This document shows positions 20,115-28,482 of a stretch of 64,000 nt of DNA, piece after piece. The position numbers were made by a program, and so were the translations under genes. The notes under the pieces are model-generated. The model ran no database searches. It was not told where the DNA came from and saw only the letters and a program-made list of their open reading frames with translations. This stretch comes from Actinokineospora alba (GTDB lineage: Bacteria > Actinomycetota > Actinomycetes > Mycobacteriales > Pseudonocardiaceae): assembly GCF_004362515.1 (NCBI RefSeq), contig NZ_SNXU01000001.1, positions 5,394,001-5,458,000 on the forward strand, given 5' to 3'. Within the stretch, counting starts at the first letter, position 1; each line of letters opens with the position of its first letter.

Positions 20115-21350
20115 TCACGCGCTTCCGCGAGCGAGGTTGATCAGCCGGTCCAGAATGATTCCACCGGACGACCGCAAACCATTGTGCTCGAATTCGTTGG
20201 TCAGCCACGGCCGCAACCCGCGAACCTGCGCCGCCGTGTCGAGGGAGAATTCCCTCTCCACATACGGGTCGTCGGCATAGATCACCGCGGCGGTCGGGAC
20301 CTCGTTCTTCGCGAGCACCTCGGCGTCGTAGAGCGCGGGCCATTCATGGTCGGCCACCAGGTTCGCGGTGTCCTTCCACGGGCGCAGATCCTGGTATTCG
20401 TCGAACATCCACGAGTACACATGCTCACCGGTGAACAGCTCCACGTCGTCCTCGAATTCCGTGGGCAACGTCCGCTCCGCCGACCACCGGGTGGCGAAGC
20501 CGTCGGCGTAGGACGATTCGTGGATCACCGCGTACAGCGGGTTGCGGCCGTCGAACGGCGTGAGCGCCAGCGCGTCGTACCGGAACGCGGTCGCGTCGAC
20601 GTCGCGTTCCAGCAGGTAGTGCAGCCTTTCGGCGCCATCGCTCATGCCCAGCAGGTGGCCGAGCTGCCGGAACCGGCGCCCGGTGAGCCGGTCCCCGTTG
20701 GGCAGCCGCACATCGTCGTCGGCCAGGCGGCGGTGGATCTTCCGCACGCGCTCTGCGTCGCCCGGGTAGCGCTCGAAATACATGCGGCTGCGCAGCGCCA
20801 TCTTCTCGTAGGTGGTCCGGTAGATCTCATCCGGGTGCGTGGCGATCGGCGGCAGTCCGCCGGTGAAGAACGCTTCCCGAAGACCTTCGGGAGCGGTGCT
20901 GAGATAGGCGAGCGTGGTGAATCCGCCGAACGATTGCCCGAGCACGCTCCACGGCTGTCCACCCAATTGCGCGCGAATGTGCTCGGCGTCGGCGACGATC
21001 GAGTCGGCTCGGAAGTGCGTGAGATACTCGGCCTGCTCCGCTGCTGTCCCAGCGAGCGGCGTCTGCACGGGCGTCGACAATCCCGTCCCACGCTGGTCTA
21101 AAAGCAGGATACGGTAGTCGCGAAGCGCCCGCTCCAACCATCCGGGAGTGGCCGGGTATTTCGTCGGTCGCGGCGATTCCTGCCCCGGCCCGCCCTGCAG
21201 ATACACCAGATATGGGCGGTCGCGCCCGTCGGGGTCGGCGACCTCACGTGCGAACACCGTGATCGTTTCGCCGGTGGGCGTCCGGTGGTTCAACGGGACG
21301 GTGAAATGGTGCTCTGTCATCACATAGCCGGGGGTTCGCACAATGGTCAT
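20115..21350 (-). CDS. proline iminopeptidase-like alpha/beta hydrolase (S33)
   Basis: A 411-residue cytoplasmic serine peptidase. Visible landmarks are the oxyanion motif G-G-P-G-Q, D-Q-R-G-T-G, the nucleophile elbow G-Q-S-F-G-G, a late Asp region (A-D-D-P-Y-V) and the catalytic His in F-E-H-N-G-L. The size and cap insertion match prolyl aminopeptidases. ATG 21350 is used, with a GGA-type ribosome site upstream; a longer reading adds non-family residues. It converges with the Xaa-Pro aminopeptidase gene, and together they suggest a peptide-turnover pair rather than a pathway role. Confidence 0.85.
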   Translation of the reverse strand: MTIVRTPGYVMTEHHFTVPLNHRTPTGETITVFAREVADPDGRDRPYLVYLQGGPGQESPRPTKYPATPGWLERALRDYRILLLDQRGTGLSTPVQTPLAGTAAEQAEYLTHFRADSIVADAEHIRAQLGGQPWSVLGQSFGGFTTLAYLSTAPEGLREAFFTGGLPPIATHPDEIYRTTYEKMALRSRMYFERYPGDAERVRKIHRRLADDDVRLPNGDRLTGRRFRQLGHLLGMSDGAERLHYLLERDVDATAFRYDALALTPFDGRNPLYAVIHESSYADGFATRWSAERTLPTEFEDDVELFTGEHVYSWMFDEYQDLRPWKDTANLVADHEWPALYDAEVLAKNEVPTAAVIYADDPYVEREFSLDTAAQVRGLRPWLTNEFEHNGLRSSGGIILDRLINLARGSA

Positions 21351-21435
21351 ACGGCCATCCTGCCGGAAAGCGCGTGCACATTCCAATCACCCGACCAACC
21401 CCGCGGCGGGGCGTTTTCGAGTCCGCGGCAGGTCC

Positions 21436-22890
21436 TCACCCATCCACCAACAGCCCCCGCAGCGGACCTTGCAGCCTGCCGGACCTGCGGGACACACCGG
21501 GAAGCAGCGTGAGGCGGTGGGTCCGCGGCAGGTCTTGGGCCTCCCGGTCGGCCTGCTCGCGGGCCGTCGGGCGCCAGAGGTGGTCGACCACGTCGATGGG
21601 GTCCCCGGCCACCTCGTCGGCCGGGCGCTGCAGGTGTTCGGCCCACAGGCGCAGCCGGGTGGCCCGGATCAGCTCCGCGTCGTCGGTCGCGATGTTCACC
21701 TCGGTGTCGTTGAACAGCGAGTGCTCGTTGAGGTTGGCCGACCCGATGGTCATCCACTCGTCGTCGACGATGGCGACTTTGGCGTGCACGTAGACGGGTG
21801 CGGACTGCTCACCGTCGTGGGCGCTGATGGTGGTGGCGAGGAGGCGGTGGTTGCCGTCGTCGGCGTCGAGCAGTCTGCCGAGTTGCCCGCGGGTGGTGTC
21901 GGCGCCGTTGCTCGGCTTGCGGGGGAGCAGGAGCACGAGGCGGAAGCGGTCCTCCGGTGGGTCGCACAGCTTGTCGATGAGGACGTCGGCGATCTCCGGC
22001 GACCAGAGGAACTGGTTCTCCAGGTACACCAGCCTGCGCGCGGACCGCAGGGCCCGGAGGTAGCCGTCGAGGACGGTGAAGTCGCCCCGCGGGGCGAAGT
22101 CGTAGGTCTTGTCGGGGACCGTCCGCAGCAGTTGCGCCCTGCTGGGCCCGGCCGGGGCGCTGACCCGGGGTGCGGGCAAGTCTTCGCCCGCCACCTCGGT
22201 CCATCTTCGCCGGAAGTGCTCGGCGACATCGGCCACGATCGGCCCTTGGACCTTCACGACCACGTCGTGCCAGCCGATCGGGCGGTCGGCCGGGTGGGCG
22301 TTGCTGTCGTGCCGGTCGCCCTGCAGGGCGGTGAAGTCCAAGCCGCCGACGAACGCCGTCGAGTCGTCGATGACGAGGATTTTCTCGTGGTGGCAGTGCA
22401 GGGTTCGCTCCCGCGCGTCGAGGACGCACCGCACCTTTGTCCCTCGGGTGAACTCCTCGCGCGCGTCCCGCACCAGTTGGCGGCTCGGCTGGAACAGCGG
22501 CACCGGCGGCCCGGCCCAGAGCAGCAGCCGCACGTCCACCCGCTCCGCGGTCGAGGCGAGCAACTCGCGAAGCGGGCGCGCACCGGGTGATCGGGTCAGC
22601 CGGAAGTCCGGGCTCGCGTGCCAGTTCGCGATGTGCACGTGCGAGTCGGCCTGTTCGATCGCGGCCTGCATCCCCGCGAGGGCTTCCTCCCCGTCGACGA
22701 GCACCTCGATCCGGTTGCCGGACCGGACCGGCGCCCGCTCGCTGAACCCGCCCTGGGTGCCGGGGGAGAACACCTCCGACCAGCCGAGCGCGCGCAGCCG
22801 CCGCTGGTGGTGGGCGCACAGCAGGTGTTCCACGCCGTCGCCCAGCCGCTCGTCCACCTTGTCGATCAATGCTCGGAGAGGGGTCACCAC
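21436..22890 (-). CDS. phospholipase D/cardiolipin synthase-like protein
   Basis: A 484-residue PLD-superfamily protein with both HKD motifs: H-H-E-K-I-L-V-I-D-D near residues 165-174 and V-H-A-K-V-A-I-V-D-D near 366-375, the latter followed by the G-S-A-N-L-N-E-H-S signature. No signal peptide or membrane segment is evident, so it is likely cytoplasmic or membrane-peripheral. Family members hydrolyse or transfer phosphatidyl groups. It lies on its own between the iminopeptidase and reductase genes. Confidence 0.85.
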   Translation of the reverse strand: MVTPLRALIDKVDERLGDGVEHLLCAHHQRRLRALGWSEVFSPGTQGGFSERAPVRSGNRIEVLVDGEEALAGMQAAIEQADSHVHIANWHASPDFRLTRSPGARPLRELLASTAERVDVRLLLWAGPPVPLFQPSRQLVRDAREEFTRGTKVRCVLDARERTLHCHHEKILVIDDSTAFVGGLDFTALQGDRHDSNAHPADRPIGWHDVVVKVQGPIVADVAEHFRRRWTEVAGEDLPAPRVSAPAGPSRAQLLRTVPDKTYDFAPRGDFTVLDGYLRALRSARRLVYLENQFLWSPEIADVLIDKLCDPPEDRFRLVLLLPRKPSNGADTTRGQLGRLLDADDGNHRLLATTISAHDGEQSAPVYVHAKVAIVDDEWMTIGSANLNEHSLFNDTEVNIATDDAELIRATRLRLWAEHLQRPADEVAGDPIDVVDHLWRPTAREQADREAQDLPRTHRLTLLPGVSRRSGRLQGPLRGLLVDG

Positions 22891-22899
22891 CTCATCGCA

Positions 22900-23943
22900 C
22901 TACAGATCCCTGGTGATCGCCGAAGTTCCACCGTCGGGCTCATGGCTCATCGAGACGACGACCTTGCCTGCCTTGGTGCGGCCCTGTTCGACGAACGCCA
23001 TGGCCTCGAGTGTCCGCTCGAACGGGAAGGTCCGGTCGATGACCGGGCGGAGCGCGCCGCTGTCGTACAGGGCGGCGAGTTCGCGCAGCTGGGAGCCGTC
23101 GGCTCGCATGAAGAAGAACTCGTAGCGCACGCCCAAGGCTTTGGCCTGCTTGCGAATGGTGCGGCTGAGCGCGTTCATCGCCACACCCAGGACCGACGGA
23201 GCGCCGAGTTGCTTGGCGAATCCGGCGTCAGGTGGGCCCGCGACACCGATGGCGAGGCCGCCTGGCTTCAGGACTGTCAGCGACTTCTTGAGGTTGTCCC
23301 CGCTCAGGGAATCGAGCACCAGGTCGTAGTCGGACAGCCTGGTTGAGAAGTCTTCCTGGGTGTAGTCGAGGACAACGTCGGCGCCAAGGCTCCGAACGAG
23401 GTCCACGGTCGCAGTGTTGGTGGTCGTGGCGACGGTGGCGCCGAGGTGCTTGGCGAGTTGGATGACCGTCGAGCCGAGGCCGCCCGCCCCGGCGTGGACG
23501 AGCACCTTCTGACCCGGCTTCACTGCCGCGCGATCGACAAGGATCTGCCACGCGGCCAAGGCCACCAGCGGGACCGCGGCTGCCTCGTGGAGGGTGAGCG
23601 AGGCAGGCTTGGGCGCCACGTCGCGCTGATCGATGGCGATGAACTCCGCGAAGCCGCCGATCCGCAGGTCGCGTGGACGGGCGTAGACCTCGTCGCCGAC
23701 CTGGAAGCCGCGCACGGCGGAGCCGACCCGTTTCACCACGCCTGCCACGTCGTGGCCGAGGACGAACGGCTTCCGGTACTTCAGGAGCTGCTTGAACTCG
23801 CCGTCGCGGACCATCTTGTCCAGCGGGTTGATGCTGGTGGCGCTCACCCGCACCAGGACGTCGTGGTCTCCGACGACCGGCTCGGGTACCTCGGCGGCGC
23901 GCAGCCCGTCCTTGCCGTACTTCTCGACGACGAATGCCTTCAT
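22900..23943 (-). CDS. NADPH-dependent zinc-free medium-chain reductase
   Basis: A 347-residue quinone-oxidoreductase-type enzyme: GroES-like N-terminal domain (S-I-N-P-L-D, L-G-H-D-V-A-G-V-V) and a Rossmann half with V-H-A-G-A-G-G-L-G-S. Catalytic-zinc cysteine and histidine ligands are absent. It reduces activated double bonds or quinones in related proteins. A TATAAC-N3-GTTATA palindrome lies 35 bases upstream of the ATG, so it belongs to the TetR regulon described for this region. It is the outermost minus-strand gene of that regulon. Confidence 0.85.
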   Translation of the reverse strand: MKAFVVEKYGKDGLRAAEVPEPVVGDHDVLVRVSATSINPLDKMVRDGEFKQLLKYRKPFVLGHDVAGVVKRVGSAVRGFQVGDEVYARPRDLRIGGFAEFIAIDQRDVAPKPASLTLHEAAAVPLVALAAWQILVDRAAVKPGQKVLVHAGAGGLGSTVIQLAKHLGATVATTTNTATVDLVRSLGADVVLDYTQEDFSTRLSDYDLVLDSLSGDNLKKSLTVLKPGGLAIGVAGPPDAGFAKQLGAPSVLGVAMNALSRTIRKQAKALGVRYEFFFMRADGSQLRELAALYDSGALRPVIDRTFPFERTLEAMAFVEQGRTKAGKVVVSMSHEPDGGTSAITRDL

Positions 23944-23977
23944 CTCAGTCAGCCTTCTCTGGAGTGTCCAAGCAGGA

Positions 23978-23992
23978 TATAACGAAGTTATA
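23978..23992. promoter_or_regulatory. TetR-type operator, copy 1 (TATAAC-GAA-GTTATA)
   Basis: Perfect 6+3+6 palindrome upstream of the reductase gene. Read on the minus strand its TATAAC arm is placed like a -10 box about 44 bases before the ATG. Same architecture as the sites at 24912 and 26523. Confidence 0.75.
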
Positions 23993-24015
23993 CGGAAGGC
24001 AAGGCGGCACCCCGA

Positions 24016-24858
24016 TCATTCCGCCAGGAACGCCAGGGCCTGTCGGACGAACTCGGCGTGGTTCTGGAAGATGCCGCCGTGGCCCGCGTCGGGATAGATC
24101 TCGAGCCGCGCGTTGGGCAGCCGCCGGGCGAGGTCGGTCGAATTGCCGGTCGGCACCATCCGGTCCTGGTCGCCGTTCGCCACGAACACCGGCTGGTGGA
24201 TGCCGGACAGGTCGGCAGGCTCATGGCGCCCCCAGCCGCTGATGGCCTTCAGTTGCGCCCGGAACGATCGGGCCGAGATCGCCTTGTCGCGGTTGTTCGT
24301 GCGTTCCTTCAGTCGTTTCAGGAACGCGCGGGCATGCGACCGGCCGTTGGCTGTGCGGGTGAAGAAGAGGTAGTACTTCGCGTCGCGGAACGTCAGCGCA
24401 CCCCTGGCCATGTCGGCGAGGGTGAGCGCGGTGACCTTGTCGATTCCCTTGCCGCCCGCGGGTCCGGTGCCCGCGAGGATCAGTTTGCGGACAAGGCGCG
24501 GCTCCCGCTCCGCGATCACCTGGGCGACGAAACCACCCATCGAGAGGCCGAGGAGGTCGACCTCGTCGAAGCCGAGCGCCCGGATGAATGCGACCGCGTC
24601 CTTCGCCATGGCGGCGATCGAGTCCGGCGTCGCACCCCCGGAGGCGCCGACGCCGCGGTTGTCGAAGGTGATGACCCGGCGCTTCGCGGCGATGCCATCG
24701 ACGACTCTGGGGTCCCAGTTGTCCAACACGGCCGCGAGGTGGTTGAGGAAGACGACCGGCACTCCCGTGCGGGGACCGAGATCCCGGTAGGCGAACGGCG
24801 TTCCGCCGACGTCGACCGTCCGGGTGTCGACGTCCTGGTGTGGGGTGATCATCGTCAT
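24016..24858 (-). CDS. alpha/beta hydrolase
   Basis: A 280-residue hydrolase of the haloperoxidase/esterase type: F-D-N-R-G-V-G motif, nucleophile elbow G-L-S-M-G-G, an acid in N-G-D-Q-D, and the His in D-A-G-H-G-G. Residues after the elbow form a cap. Start ATG 24858 has GGAGCAG just upstream; an ATG at 24912 would sit inside the operator and is unlikely. It is divergent from the SDR gene, sharing the operator at 24912-24926. The substrate is unknown; esters or lactones are typical. Confidence 0.82.
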   Translation of the reverse strand: MTMITPHQDVDTRTVDVGGTPFAYRDLGPRTGVPVVFLNHLAAVLDNWDPRVVDGIAAKRRVITFDNRGVGASGGATPDSIAAMAKDAVAFIRALGFDEVDLLGLSMGGFVAQVIAEREPRLVRKLILAGTGPAGGKGIDKVTALTLADMARGALTFRDAKYYLFFTRTANGRSHARAFLKRLKERTNNRDKAISARSFRAQLKAISGWGRHEPADLSGIHQPVFVANGDQDRMVPTGNSTDLARRLPNARLEIYPDAGHGGIFQNHAEFVRQALAFLAE

Positions 24859-24911
24859 GGCTGCTCCCGGGCGGCATTGGAGGGCGTCACTCAAGTCCAT
24901 TGCCAGCAGCA

Positions 24912-24926
24912 TATAACAAAGTTATC
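24912..24926. promoter_or_regulatory. TetR-type operator, copy 2 (TATAAC-AAA-GTTATC)
   Basis: Palindrome with one mismatch between two divergent genes, 54 bases from the hydrolase start and only 8 bases from the SDR start. Both arms could serve as -10 boxes of opposed promoters; for the SDR gene that would give a very short leader. Confidence 0.75.
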
Positions 24927-24934
24927 CTCTGTGC

Positions 24935-25867
24935 ATGAAACGAGACTTGACGGGCCGAAGGCTTGTGGTGACCGGGGCCGCACGCGGCATCGGGGCGAAC
25001 GTGGCACGGTTGGCGGTCGCCCGGGGTGCACGCGTCGCGTTGATCGGTCTTGAGGCCAACCGACTGAAGGCGCTAGCCGACGAGCTGGGTCCGGCCGCGT
25101 CCTGGCGTGAAGCCGACGTCCGCGATGGCGGGTCCCTTCAGCTCGCGATCGACGAGAGCGCGGACGTGATGGGAGGCATCGACCTCTTGGTGGCGAATGC
25201 GGGAGTGGTGGCCTACGGGACCGTGCGACAGGCCGAGGACACGGCTTTCGAGCGGGTAATCGACGTAAACCTCACGGGCACTTTCCGGACCCTCAAGTAC
25301 GCGACGCCGCACCTCGTGCGCAGCGGGGGACACGTGACGGTGGTGGCCTCGGCGCTCTCGTTCCTCGCCCTGCCCTCGATGTCGTCCTACGGCGCGAGCA
25401 AAGCGGGCGTCGAGATGCTCGCCCTGGCCTACCGCCAAGAGGTGGCCCACCTGGGTGTCACGGTGGGCCTGGTGCACCCCTCGTGGGTCGAGACCGATCT
25501 GGTCAAGGGCGCGGAGCGCGACATCCCCTCGTTCGTCCGGATGCGCAGTGAACTGCCGTATCCGGGCAACGTCACGACCAGTGTCGAGAAGGCGGCGGGT
25601 GCGATCGTCGACGGGCTGGCGACTCGTCGGGCCCGGGTGTACGTCCCGCGCGCGGTCGGTGCGGTGGCCTGGGCGAAGGCCGCCGCGGGCTCCGCGGTCG
25701 GGTGGCTCTGGGTGCGGCGCTTCGCCGGCAGGTGGGTGCCTACCCTCGAACGTGAGATCCAGGCGCTTGGGCGGAATGAGCAACTCGTGCCGGGTGAAGC
25801 TGAAGCGCGGTCTCGTGCGAGGTCCGAGCCCGCTCTGGATCGTCGCCAAGGCCGACCGAGAACGTGA
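24935..25867 (+). CDS. short-chain dehydrogenase/reductase
   Basis: A 310-residue classical SDR: nucleotide motif T-G-A-A-R-G-I-G near 14-21, N-A-G near 90, catalytic Ser in A-S-A-L-S, and Y-G-A-S-K. It extends past the usual SDR core with an A-W-A-K-A-A-A-G-S hydrophobic patch and a basic tail. The last 128 bases overlap the 3' end of the TetR gene on the other strand. The ATG at 24935 lies 8 bases after the operator without a clear ribosome site, so leaderless or near-leaderless translation is possible. Confidence 0.85.
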   Translation: MKRDLTGRRLVVTGAARGIGANVARLAVARGARVALIGLEANRLKALADELGPAASWREADVRDGGSLQLAIDESADVMGGIDLLVANAGVVAYGTVRQAEDTAFERVIDVNLTGTFRTLKYATPHLVRSGGHVTVVASALSFLALPSMSSYGASKAGVEMLALAYRQEVAHLGVTVGLVHPSWVETDLVKGAERDIPSFVRMRSELPYPGNVTTSVEKAAGAIVDGLATRRARVYVPRAVGAVAWAKAAAGSAVGWLWVRRFAGRWVPTLEREIQALGRNEQLVPGEAEARSRARSEPALDRRQGRPRT

Positions 25868-26474
25868 TTCCCATCGGCAGCATCACCTGCGCCACCGGGT
25901 CTTCGAAGTCGGTGAAGTGGTCGCCGAGTTCAAGGGTGACGTAACCGTGCACGAAGCTCCACAGCGCGGCGGCGGCCACCCTGGGGTCGAGCGCCTCGAC
26001 CCGACCGGACTCCGCGAGCCGGGCGCACGCATCGATGACGTGCTGGTAGGCGGCTTGGAACGCGGGCGAGTGTCCACTGCGGCGAACGTCTCGGTCGGCG
26101 GTGGGGCGGTACGTCGCCCGGGTCGACAGGCCGAACATCAGGTCGTACAGATGTGGGTTGGCGCGGGCGATCTCGCGGGTGGCCAGTGCCATCGAGAAGA
26201 GGTCGGCTATCGGGTCCTCAGTGATCGGCACCTGCGAGAACGCCTTCTCGATCCGCGAGAATCCGTGGTCTACCACGGCGCGGATGAGCTCGGGGATGCC
26301 GCCGAAGTGGCTGTACACGACCATTGTCGACATTCCGGCTTCGGCCGCCACCGTGCGCGCCTTGATGGCTGAGGGCCCCTCTTCGGCGAGCAGCCGGATC
26401 GTGGCCTGCACGAGACGTTCCGGAACGCCGTTCGACGTCGGTTCTTCGGACATGGCCCTCATGCTCTCACTCAT
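25740..26474 (-). CDS. TetR-family repressor of the neighbouring regulon
   Basis: A regulator of about 244 residues with an N-terminal TetR helix-turn-helix (A-T-I-R-L-L-A-E-E-G, then V-A-A-E-A-G-M-S-T-M-V-V-Y-S-H-F) and a large ligand-binding C-terminal domain of TetR_C type. Start choice is uncertain among ATGs at 26474, 26462 and 26453. It is divergent from the enoyl-CoA hydratase gene with a palindromic site between them, and two more copies of that site stand before the other promoters of the region. The simplest reading is that this protein binds all three, with an acyl-CoA or pathway intermediate as inducer (inference). Confidence 0.85.
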   Translation of the reverse strand: MSESMRAMSEEPTSNGVPERLVQATIRLLAEEGPSAIKARTVAAEAGMSTMVVYSHFGGIPELIRAVVDHGFSRIEKAFSQVPITEDPIADLFSMALATREIARANPHLYDLMFGLSTRATYRPTADRDVRRSGHSPAFQAAYQHVIDACARLAESGRVEALDPRVAAAALWSFVHGYVTLELGDHFTDFEDPVAQVMLPMGITFSVGLGDDPERARTSHETALQLHPARVAHSAQAPGSHVRG

Positions 26475-26522
26475 GCCGTCGTTTACGTCGCGGCGACAGC
26501 CGAAGAAGCATTGCCCGCCCAG

Positions 26523-26537
26523 TATAACTTGGTTATA
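26523..26537. promoter_or_regulatory. TetR-type operator, copy 3 (TATAAC-TTG-GTTATA)
   Basis: Perfect 6+3+6 palindrome between the divergent TetR and enoyl-CoA hydratase genes, 46 bases before the hydratase ATG. Confidence 0.8.
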
Positions 26538-26582
26538 TTGAGCGTGGGCATCGTCCCGCAACCTCCACCCAAGGACTCAGCC

Positions 26583-27557
26583 ATGGCAGCAGAAGTCAGA
26601 GGAACGCTCGAGATCGAGGACCGTGGCGCCGTGCTGGTCGCACGGGTCGACGGCGGTCCGCTCGGGCTGTTCGGCAACGACATCGCGGAGCAGTTGGCCG
26701 CTCTGGTGGACCGGGCCGATGGTGACCCGAACGTCCACGCGGTCGTCTTCACCGGGACACATCCGGAGCGTTTCGTCAGCCACGCCGAGGTCCGCTGGCT
26801 GCAGGAAGGGGGAGCGGCGGTCCCGCCGGTCGGCGTGCGGGGCGCGTCCGCGCTCGCCTACACGGCCAAGGGCGTCAATCGTGCGGGCGGGCTGCGGGCG
26901 CTGCTGGGCAAGACACCACTGTGGCCCGCGGTCCAGCTCGAGCGGGTGCATCAGACGTTCCTGAAGATGAACCGCAGCGGTGTCATCTTCGTCGCGGCCC
27001 TCAACGGTTCCGCGCTGGGCCTGGGCGCGGAGTTCAGTTGGGCCAACGACCTGCGGGTCATGGCTGACGGTGACTTCTTCATCGGCCAGCCTGAGGTGCT
27101 GTTGGGCATCATGCCCGGCGGTGGCGGGACTCAGCGGCTCACGCGGCTCATCGGCACCCACCGCTCGCTCCTCGCCATCATCGAGGGCAAGCCGTTCACC
27201 CCCGCTGAGGCAGTGGCGATCGGGGCCGTCGACGACGTTGTCGCACCGGAGCAGGTCCTGACGCGGGCCATCGAGCTGGCTGAGCACTTCGGTTCGCGGA
27301 CGAAGGGTTCCATCGCCGCGATCAAGCGGTCGGTGTACTTCGGTGGCTCGATGCCGCTGACCGACGGTCTGCACGTGGAGCGCGCGGAATTCCTCGCCAC
27401 CGCACTGTCCACAGTGGGGCAGGGGCTGATGCTCGACTACATGGCGACAACCGACGCGACCGGCGAGTTGCCCCTCTACAGCCCGGGTGTCTACGCGGAG
27501 GCCCTCGAAGCGGGCACAGTGCCGGGAATCCGCAACGGAACAGCGGTGAAGCCATGA
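26583..27557 (+). CDS. enoyl-CoA hydratase/isomerase family protein
   Basis: A 324-residue crotonase-fold protein. The oxyanion-hole region reads A-A-L-N-G-S-A-L-G-L-G-A-E-F, and the second glutamate-bearing segment reads P-E-V-L-L-G-I-M-P-G-G-G-G-T-Q-R, as in hydratases. ATG 26583 follows an AAGGA ribosome site. It ends in an ATGA overlap with the next hydrolase gene, giving a three-gene plus-strand operon under the TetR-type operator. It would hydrate or isomerise an enoyl-CoA made by the ligase encoded at the end of the operon. Confidence 0.85.
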   Translation: MAAEVRGTLEIEDRGAVLVARVDGGPLGLFGNDIAEQLAALVDRADGDPNVHAVVFTGTHPERFVSHAEVRWLQEGGAAVPPVGVRGASALAYTAKGVNRAGGLRALLGKTPLWPAVQLERVHQTFLKMNRSGVIFVAALNGSALGLGAEFSWANDLRVMADGDFFIGQPEVLLGIMPGGGGTQRLTRLIGTHRSLLAIIEGKPFTPAEAVAIGAVDDVVAPEQVLTRAIELAEHFGSRTKGSIAAIKRSVYFGGSMPLTDGLHVERAEFLATALSTVGQGLMLDYMATTDATGELPLYSPGVYAEALEAGTVPGIRNGTAVKP

Positions 27558-28462
27558 TTGCCGACTCGAAGCCCTATACCCGCCACGATGTCTCCTTCAC
27601 CTCCGGTGACGCAGGCTGCGCCGCGTGGCTCTACCTGCCCGCGGGTGTCAGAAACCCGCCTGTCGTCATCCTCGGTCACGGCTTAGGTGCCATCCGCGAG
27701 ATGCGCCTGGACGCCTTCGCGGAACGGTTCGCCGCGGCCGGGATCGCCGCCTTCGCGTTCACCTACCGACACTTCGGCGACTCCGGCGGGCAGCCCCGGC
27801 AGCTGCTGTCGATCAAGCGACAGCTCGCCGACTGGGATGCGGCGATCGCGCACATCCAGGGCCGCGATGATGTCGACGGCGGGCGCGTGGCGGTCTGGGG
27901 CAGTTCCTTCGGTGGTGGCCACTCCATAACCGTGGCCGCACGACACCCGGAGTTGCTCGCGGCCGTCTCCCAGTGTCCCTTCACCGACGGCCTCGCGTCG
28001 GCACGCGCACTCGGAGTCGTTGCGTCGCTGAGGATTCTGCCGGTCGTCGCCCGCGATCTCGCGGCCAAGGTCCGGGGTGCGGACCCGGTGACGGTCCCGT
28101 TGGCAGGCCCGCCGGGAACCCTGGCGTTGATGAACGCGCCCGACGCCCTGCCCGGCTACCAGGCGTTGATCCCGCCCGGCGAGTCATTCGTGAACGCGGC
28201 GGCGGCGCGAGTGGTACCGACGATCGCGATGTACCGGCCGGGGCGGTCGGCGAAGAAGGTGGCCATGCCGATCCTCTTCTGCGTCAGTGAACACGACACA
28301 GTCACCCCGCCGGAGCAGACACTTCGCTACGCGAGCAGCGCGCCCTACGGGGAGATCAGGACCTACGAGGCGGGCCACTTCGCGTTCTACCTGGGCGAGC
28401 CGTTCGAGCAGCTCGTCACCGACCAGCTCGAATTCCTGACCCGCCACCTCCAGCCGCTCTGA
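27554..28462 (+). CDS. alpha/beta hydrolase (dienelactone/acyl hydrolase type)
   Basis: A 302-residue hydrolase: L-G-H-G-L-G near residue 40, T-Y-R-H-F-G-D-S-G-G, nucleophile elbow G-S-S-F-G-G, an acid in V-S-E-H-D-T, and the terminal His in E-A-G-H-F-A-F-Y. It is translationally coupled to the enoyl-CoA hydratase (ATGA) and followed 20 bases later by the CoA ligase. The second of two hydrolases in the TetR regulon; the substrate is unknown. Confidence 0.82.
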   Translation: MIADSKPYTRHDVSFTSGDAGCAAWLYLPAGVRNPPVVILGHGLGAIREMRLDAFAERFAAAGIAAFAFTYRHFGDSGGQPRQLLSIKRQLADWDAAIAHIQGRDDVDGGRVAVWGSSFGGGHSITVAARHPELLAAVSQCPFTDGLASARALGVVASLRILPVVARDLAAKVRGADPVTVPLAGPPGTLALMNAPDALPGYQALIPPGESFVNAAAARVVPTIAMYRPGRSAKKVAMPILFCVSEHDTVTPPEQTLRYASSAPYGEIRTYEAGHFAFYLGEPFEQLVTDQLEFLTRHLQPL

Positions 28463-28482
28463 ACCCTGTCGAAAGGCCCGCC

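Noticed and set aside
24016..28462. Alpha/beta hydrolases as the NRPS thioesterase
   Set aside because: Both sit under the TetR-type operators with CoA and SDR enzymes, not in the biosynthetic operons.
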